This document shows, one piece after another, positions 59,210 through 64,000 of a stretch of 64,000 nucleotides of DNA; positions within the stretch are counted from its first letter, which is position 1; every line of letters begins with the position of its first letter. The stretch comes from an uncultured Pelagibacteraceae bacterium (GTDB lineage: Bacteria > Pseudomonadota > Alphaproteobacteria > Pelagibacterales > Pelagibacteraceae). The stretch lies in the NCBI GenBank assembly GCA_902517865.1, contig CABYDT010000001.1, positions 27,862 through 91,861 of the forward strand, given 5' to 3'. The position numbers and the translations under genes are program-made. The notes under the pieces are model-generated. The model was not told the origin of the DNA, searched no databases, and saw only the letters and a program-made list of their open reading frames with translations.

Positions 59210-59923
59210 ATGTCGCTTTATTTTATTTCTTTTTTTGCTGGGGCTGTGAGTTTTTTATCTCCATGTGTTTTGCCATTGGTACCAGGTTATATTTGTTTTA
59301 TTTGCGGTACAACTCTAGAGGGTCTAGATAATCAAAATAAATCTTTCATATTAAAGAATACTCTTTTGTTTGCTCTGGGTTTTTCAATTGTTTTTATTTC
59401 TTTGGGGGCTACTGCTACTTTTCTTGGATCAATACTTTTTAATTATTCGAAATTTTTTACTTTCGTGGTCGGTTTAATTATTATCATTTTCAGTTTAAAT
59501 ATGATTGGCGTTTTACAATTAAGACTTCTTAGTCAAGAATTTAGGTATCACTTTAAAAACCAAATTAAAAAGCCTTACGTTGCTTTTTTGATTGGTATTG
59601 GATTTGGATTTGGTTGGACGCCTTGTATTGGACCTATCCTAGGATCTGTTTTAGCTTTTGCATCTTTAGAAACTACTCTTTTAAAAGGAATAATATTACT
59701 TACTATTTATTCTCTTGGTTTGGCAGTACCATTTGTACTTTCTGGGGTATATTTAACTAGATTTTTAATTTTTTCTCAAAGTATGAAATCACATATAATA
59801 AAAATTCAGAAAGGAAGTGGTTATATTCTACTTATAACAGGTGTGATGATTATAACTGGAAAACTTCAATCTTTAGGTTTTTTTATTTTAAAGTATTTAC
59901 CCTTTCTAGGTAAATTAGGCTAA
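59210..59923 (+). CDS. ccdA: Cytochrome c biogenesis/thiol transport protein CcdA
   Basis: A six-helix membrane protein of 237 residues that passes reducing equivalents from thioredoxin to the periplasm. The two catalytic cysteines are in SFLSPCVLPLVPGYI (first helix) and GFGWTPCIGPILG (fourth helix). It supports haem attachment to cytochrome c. Exported MsrB and other thiol proteins could use this electron flow (inference). Confidence 0.95.
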   Translation: MSLYFISFFAGAVSFLSPCVLPLVPGYICFICGTTLEGLDNQNKSFILKNTLLFALGFSIVFISLGATATFLGSILFNYSKFFTFVVGLIIIIFSLNMIGVLQLRLLSQEFRYHFKNQIKKPYVAFLIGIGFGFGWTPCIGPILGSVLAFASLETTLLKGIILLTIYSLGLAVPFVLSGVYLTRFLIFSQSMKSHIIKIQKGSGYILLITGVMIITGKLQSLGFFILKYLPFLGKLG

Positions 59924-59925
59924 AG

Positions 59926-60813
59926 TTAAATAGTTTGTTTTTTTGAAGAAAGTAGTATTCCGCTAATAATTAAAAGCGTACCTACAATATGATGAAAAGA
60001 AAATTGTTCACCTAATAGAAAAACTGCCATTAAAGAGCTAAAGATTGGCATTAAATGCAAAAATACTCCAGATCGACTTGGTCCAATTAATTTAATAGCT
60101 GCATTCCAAAATGTATATGCGCCTATACCTGCAAAAAATACTACATAACCAATTGTCATTAGAACAGGAAAGTTAAAAGTAATTTTTTTTCCAACCAACA
60201 CTTCAGTTAAATACATCGGAAATAAAAATATTAAACCAATTATAATAATTGTTTGTAAAAATATAAATGGTTCAAGTTTAACTTTTTTTTTCCCTAATAA
60301 TAACGAATATGTTGTCCACGAAATCATGGCGACCAACATCCATAGATCTCCTTTATTGAGCTTTAAGGATATCAAAAGTGATAAATCTAGTTTTGTTATT
60401 ATAGATATAACTCCCATTAAAGAAATTACTACACCAATAATTTGATAAATCCTTATACTCTCAGTTTTAAATAAACCAGAAAAAAAAATTATAAATACAG
60501 GTATTGTTGAAATCATCAGAACACCGTTTAAGACTTGGGTATAGTTTAATGAGTAATAAACTACTGAGTTAAAAACACTAATACTTGTAAAGCCCATAAT
60601 AACTAATACTAAAAAATTTTTTTTTATTTCCTCATAATTCATTATTACTCCTTTTAAAGTGAAAGGGCATAAAATTAAAAATGCAAGAAACCATCGATAG
60701 AAATTTAAAGTAAGCGGTGGTATTTCAAATAGAGTTGCAACTTTGCCAACTATAAAGTTTCCTGACCAAAATAAAGTACACAACGTTAAATATAGGTAAG
60801 CCCGAATATTCAT
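59926..60813 (-). CDS. EamA/DMT-family transporter
   Basis: A 295-residue protein with ten hydrophobic helices arranged as two EamA repeats: the first begins YLYLTLCTLFWSGNFIVGK, the second KGDLWMLVAMISWTTYSLLLGKK. The ending PIFSSLMAVFLLGEQFSFHHIVGTLLIISGI is typical of drug/metabolite exporters such as RhaT/YdcZ relatives. Its substrate is unknown. It overlaps nothing and lies two bases from ccdA's end. Confidence 0.92.
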   Translation of the reverse strand: MNIRAYLYLTLCTLFWSGNFIVGKVATLFEIPPLTLNFYRWFLAFLILCPFTLKGVIMNYEEIKKNFLVLVIMGFTSISVFNSVVYYSLNYTQVLNGVLMISTIPVFIIFFSGLFKTESIRIYQIIGVVISLMGVISIITKLDLSLLISLKLNKGDLWMLVAMISWTTYSLLLGKKKVKLEPFIFLQTIIIIGLIFLFPMYLTEVLVGKKITFNFPVLMTIGYVVFFAGIGAYTFWNAAIKLIGPSRSGVFLHLMPIFSSLMAVFLLGEQFSFHHIVGTLLIISGILLSSKKQTI

Positions 60814-60814
60814 T

Positions 60815-61048
60815 CTAATCTTGAATATTGTGCTTTCTTTTTCTCATTTCGTAAATCGGCTCCAAATCTCTATGCATCTCTTTGATTTTAGAACTAGTTG
60901 TATATTCAAATAACGCAGGACAAATTGAATGTATCAATGCTGTAAAAGACGAACATAAACATTTCCAACTAACTTTAAGTGCAAATTTTTGATGCTCAAA
61001 GTAAGTTTTGTCTGCATCTTTGAGATGTGATTTAATTTTGCTAAGCAT
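60815..61048 (-). CDS. DUF6356 family small protein
   Basis: A 77-residue protein. The pattern HLKDADKTYFEHQKFALKVSWKCLCSSFTALIHSICPALFEYTTSSKI matches DUF6356 (HL-x-E/D-x-x-TYFEH ... L-HSLxPxLF). Members are alphaproteobacterial and uncharacterised; the central segment may associate with a membrane. It ends with a charged tail and is one base before the DMT gene. Confidence 0.75.
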   Translation of the reverse strand: MLSKIKSHLKDADKTYFEHQKFALKVSWKCLCSSFTALIHSICPALFEYTTSSKIKEMHRDLEPIYEMRKRKHNIQD

Positions 61049-61094
61049 TATATGTATTATAGCATGGCTTAGTAAATTTGAAAATCAATGCAGA

Positions 61095-61538
61095 TTAATT
61101 TTGATTTACTGCTTTTTTATCTTCAGTTTTTACTGTGTTCTTGTCTACTTTTTTAGAAGCTGATTGTTTTGTAACATTTTCAGATTTTATTTTGTTATCA
61201 TTAAGTCGTTTTAAATATCCATCTACGTCTGCACCTTCGTCAATCTTAAGATTTTCTCTAAAAAAGACATCTCCTTTTATAGTTGCGGTTTTACCAATTT
61301 TAACATCCCCTGCCTCTGTTTCACCTTCAACATAACCAAAAACTTCAAAAATATCTGCTTTAACTGATCCAATAATAGAACCTGTTTCAAGTAATTTAAT
61401 ATTGTAAGCTCTAATATTTCCATTCATAATACCGGATATTTCTATCGTACCTTTGCAAATTAGATCGCCCTCAACTTGAAGGCCCTCTCCTATGTGCGAT
61501 ACGTTTGAGCTTACAGTTTCGTTATTATTATTAAACAT
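61095..61538 (-). CDS. Bactofilin (polymer-forming cytoskeletal protein)
   Basis: A 147-residue protein. After a short disordered start, residues 17-110 form the right-handed beta-helix with repeating GDLICKGTIEISGIMNGNIRA, ETGSIIGSVKADIFEVFG and GKTATIKGDVF turns. The C-terminal tail is lysine-rich and disordered. Bactofilins polymerise without nucleotide and position peptidoglycan enzymes or stalk components. Here it lies after rodA in the same orientation, suggesting a cell-shape role. Confidence 0.92.
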   Translation of the reverse strand: MFNNNNETVSSNVSHIGEGLQVEGDLICKGTIEISGIMNGNIRAYNIKLLETGSIIGSVKADIFEVFGYVEGETEAGDVKIGKTATIKGDVFFRENLKIDEGADVDGYLKRLNDNKIKSENVTKQSASKKVDKNTVKTEDKKAVNQN

Positions 61539-61602
61539 CGGTATGTTTATATCTAAAAAATTTCGAAGAGTCTCGTAGATTCAATGAAAAAAAGCTATTA
61601 AT

Positions 61603-62715
61603 TTAGTAAATATTCTCTTCTTTATGGATATGCGCGCTCAAAACTAATCCAAGAGCAAACATCGTAGTAATCATCGCAGTTCCACCATAAGACATTATTG
61701 GAATTGGAACACCGACAATTGGCAATAGCCCGCTGACCATTCCTATATTTATTCCAACATAAACAAAAAAGTTAAATGATATACCAAAACACATTAATCT
61801 AGAGAAAGTATTTCTTGAATTTTTTGAGATAATATCAATCCTGATTATTAAAAAGATAAATAACAAAATTAATAATATACAACCAATATATCCAAATTGC
61901 TCTGCGAAGACTGTGAAAATAAAATCAGTATGTTTTTCTGGCAAGAAATCTAAATTACTTTGTGATCCCTTCATAAAACCTTTGCCAAAAAATCCACCAG
62001 AACCAATAGCTATTTTTGATTGTATTACGTGATAGCCCGCGCCAAGCGGATCGTTTTCAGGATTAAAAAAAGTTAAAATTCTTTGTTTTTGATACGGTTT
62101 TAATAATGAAATAGATAATGGAGCTAAAATTAAAACTGATATTGCACCAAATGAAAAAATTCTTAAGTTTAATCCTGCTAACCATAACATAGCGAGTGAA
62201 ACCGCTAATATAAATAACGCAGTTCCAAGATCTGGTTGTTTTACCACAACTATAAATGGTATGATTATTAATGCTAGTGGCAATGCAAGTTTTGTAATTT
62301 TGTCTGTATCATCAATTTTTATAAATTGGTAATATCTTGCTAAAGCAAGTATCACTGCAACCTTCATTAGTTCTGAAGGCTGAAGATTAAACACACCTAG
62401 GTTTAGCCATCTTTTAGCGCCTTGCGCAGATAGACCAAAATAATCTACCAGAATAAGGAGTATTAAAACGAAAATATAGAATAAGTACGCCGATCCAACC
62501 CAAAATTTTATGCTTGTTAATGCCACAACTATTAACAAAACAAAAGAGAACAAAAACCTAATTGAATGTTTTTCAAAATAATTATTTTGACCAGTATCAA
62601 TTGAATATATTGTTAATAAACTAATTATACCAATTAATAAAACTATAAATATTAAAAGCCAATCTAAGTTTCTAACCTTTGAGTTGAATAGATTACTTTT
62701 TAAGATTTTAAACAT
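61603..62715 (-). CDS. rodA: Peptidoglycan glycosyltransferase RodA
   Basis: A SEDS-family polymerase of 370 residues with about ten membrane helices. Conserved SEDS motifs: GAKRWLNLGVFNLQPSELMKVA, KQPDLGTALFIL, and near the C-terminus GLLPIVGVPIPIMSYGGTAMI. It polymerises lateral-wall glycan with its partner PBP2. It overlaps the mrdA stop by eight bases. Confidence 0.96.
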   Translation of the reverse strand: MFKILKSNLFNSKVRNLDWLLIFIVLLIGIISLLTIYSIDTGQNNYFEKHSIRFLFSFVLLIVVALTSIKFWVGSAYLFYIFVLILLILVDYFGLSAQGAKRWLNLGVFNLQPSELMKVAVILALARYYQFIKIDDTDKITKLALPLALIIIPFIVVVKQPDLGTALFILAVSLAMLWLAGLNLRIFSFGAISVLILAPLSISLLKPYQKQRILTFFNPENDPLGAGYHVIQSKIAIGSGGFFGKGFMKGSQSNLDFLPEKHTDFIFTVFAEQFGYIGCILLILLFIFLIIRIDIISKNSRNTFSRLMCFGISFNFFVYVGINIGMVSGLLPIVGVPIPIMSYGGTAMITTMFALGLVLSAHIHKEENIY

Positions 62716-64000
62716 TTTTTTGTCCGTAATATTTGTTAAATATTTTACTCATTATTTTCTTAGCAATTGGTGCAGCTTTTGACGAGCCTGATCCACCATG
62801 GTCAATAACAACAGTAATATTAAATTTTGGATCTTCAACTGGACCATAACCTACAAACAAAGAGTGATCTCTAAATTTCCAAGGTAAATCTTTGTTCTTC
62901 AAATTTCTTAAACGTTGTTCTGCAGTAATTTTTCTGACTTGCGATGTGCCTGTTTTTCCAGCAAATAAATTTTTTCCTTTAATTCTAGATCTATAGGATG
63001 TTCCACCAAATTCGTTGGTGGATGAGAATAAGGCGTCCATAATAATTTTTAAATCATCAGGATCAGAAACAAGTTTTTCTCCAATTATTTTTGGTTTGTC
63101 CGATTTAAAAATTGTTGGAGTCACCTTATAACCACCATTGGAAAGTTGGGTCATCATTTTGCATAACTGAATTGGTGTTGTTTGAATGTATCCTTGTCCA
63201 ATACCTGTTATTATTGTTTCGCCAAGATACCATGGTTGCCCAACATATTTCTTTTTCCATTTTGTACTTGGAACCACGCCTTTTTTCTCTTCAATAAATC
63301 CTTTAAATACATTTTCACCTAAACCGAATCTTCTTGCCGTCTCATTTAAACGATCAACACCTAGTAACCTTGCGACCTCATAAAAATATATATCACAAGA
63401 CTGACTTATACCTTTTTTTAAATCAACAACGCCATGCCCATTTTCCTTCCAGCAATGATATTTTTGACCAAAATATTCTGTCGATTCTTTGCAGGTCATT
63501 TTGAAATTTTTATTAATTATATTATTTTCGAGTGCAGATAATGTGACTAACATTTTGATAGTACTACCTGGAGGATAAAGAGCTGAAAGAGCTTTGTTTG
63601 ATAAAGGTTTTTTTTCATTTTTTAAATAAGATTTATATTCTGTTTTAGAAATTCCATAAGTAAATGAATTTGAGTCGAAAGACGGGGATGAAACCATTGT
63701 TATAATTTCACCAAAATTATCCATCACGATTACTGAGCCACTCTCGTTTTTGATAGCCTCATATGCTGCAACTTGAATATCGCTATCTAAAGTTGTAATT
63801 ATATTTTTACCGTTTAAACCTTTATAAAAACTTACTTGCTTAACAAACTTACCCTTAGCATCGGTTTCGAAAACTGAATTACCAGGATCGCCAGCCATCA
63901 ATTTTTCGAATTTTTTTTCGATACCAATTTTTCCAACTTTTAGGTTGGGAATATTATGAAACTTTGGATCGATTTTGCTAAGATCTTTTTTTGATGCCTT
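62708..64000 (-). CDS. mrdA: Penicillin-binding protein 2, N-terminus beyond window edge
   Basis: The elongation-specific transpeptidase. The reading frame is open to the last base of the window, so the membrane anchor and first part of the protein are outside; a TTG at 63901 is internal and not the start. Visible: the pedestal sequence GIEKKFEKLMAGDPGN, the catalytic PPGSTIKMLVT (SxxK), SQSCDIYF (SxN as SCD) and the KTG motif in FAGKTGTSQ. At least 431 residues are seen. It acts with RodA, MreC and MreB. Confidence 0.96.
   Translation of the reverse strand, partial: KASKKDLSKIDPKFHNIPNLKVGKIGIEKKFEKLMAGDPGNSVFETDAKGKFVKQVSFYKGLNGKNIITTLDSDIQVAAYEAIKNESGSVIVMDNFGEIITMVSSPSFDSNSFTYGISKTEYKSYLKNEKKPLSNKALSALYPPGSTIKMLVTLSALENNIINKNFKMTCKESTEYFGQKYHCWKENGHGVVDLKKGISQSCDIYFYEVARLLGVDRLNETARRFGLGENVFKGFIEEKKGVVPSTKWKKKYVGQPWYLGETIITGIGQGYIQTTPIQLCKMMTQLSNGGYKVTPTIFKSDKPKIIGEKLVSDPDDLKIIMDALFSSTNEFGGTSYRSRIKGKNLFAGKTGTSQVRKITAEQRLRNLKNKDLPWKFRDHSLFVGYGPVEDPKFNITVVIDHGGSGSSKAAPIAKKIMSKIFNKYYGQKNV

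Noticed and set aside
61560..61602. Hairpin near TCGAAGAGTCTCGTAGATTC as rodA terminator
   Set aside because: The stem has a mismatch and only six pairs at most; the following T-run is short. Not convincing.

Overview
The window looks like a stretch of a SAR11-clade (Pelagibacterales) alphaproteobacterial chromosome. I infer this from the very low GC content, intergenic gaps of mostly 0 to 50 bases, frequent ATGA and TAATG stop/start overlaps, a circularly permuted (alphaproteobacterial) tmRNA, an alphaproteobacterial TrcR (DUF1013) regulator, and a streamlined set of single-copy housekeeping genes. No sequence search was possible, so the clade assignment is inference. No rRNA, CRISPR array, transposase or integrase was seen.

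Layout. 1-4.9 kb: aroC (cut by the window edge), a rhomboid protease, then dxs, ispA and xseB on the minus strand. 4.9-9.5 kb: threonylcarbamoyl-adenylate synthase, a two-gene ABC exporter, tRNA-Arg(UCG), rluD, rpoH and a 37-codon membrane ORF. 9.5-25.7 kb: a continuous minus-strand run of purA, thiD, glmM, folP, ftsH, tilS, the Tol-Pal envelope module (cpoB, pal, tolB, tolA, tolR, tolQ, ybgC), ruvC, yebC, a YmdB-like phosphodiesterase, 5-formyl-THF cyclo-ligase, zapA and a coiled-coil gene. 25.7-36.5 kb, plus strand: tkt, gap, pgk, class I aldolase, thiE, efp, suhB, an MFS transporter, rpmE, trcR, purE and purK. 36.4-50.6 kb, mostly minus: a COQ9-like gene, mreD/C/B, leuA, ilvC, ilvN, ilvB, miaA, degP, DUF2065, hflC, hflK, then mrp (plus) and thyX. 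50.6-58.8 kb is the accessory part. 58.8-64 kb: a MazG-like hydrolase, ccdA, a DMT permease, a DUF6356 protein, bactofilin, rodA and mrdA (cut by the window edge).

The most interesting region is 50.65-55.07 kb. The last part of the tmRNA coding piece (17 exact bases, 50881-50897) is repeated in direct orientation at 55055-55071. This is the footprint expected of a genomic island inserted into ssrA. The 4.2 kb between the copies has no integrase. It carries an exported MsrB, an AhpD/CMD-fold protein, and a tightly overlapping cluster of a radical SAM enzyme, a TVP38/VTT membrane protein, an unannotated 52-residue ORF, and a fusion of the two 'rSAM/selenodomain-associated transferase' families (TIGR04283-like plus TIGR04282/DUF2064-like). 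The product of this cluster is not evident. Beyond the repeat lie a flavodoxin-fold reductase, a membrane-anchored sugar-dehydrogenase-like propeller, and a fusion of a formyltransferase-like domain to a GINT1-like propeller.

Three otherwise conserved genes (tolA, efp, and the coiled-coil gene before zapA) are each broken by what looks like one extra base in a homopolymer (A7, C8, A9). In every case, removing one base restores a full-length protein and brings the end of the gene to the usual close contact or overlap with its neighbour. The shared signature points to sequencing or assembly indels rather than three real pseudogenes, though slippage cannot be excluded.
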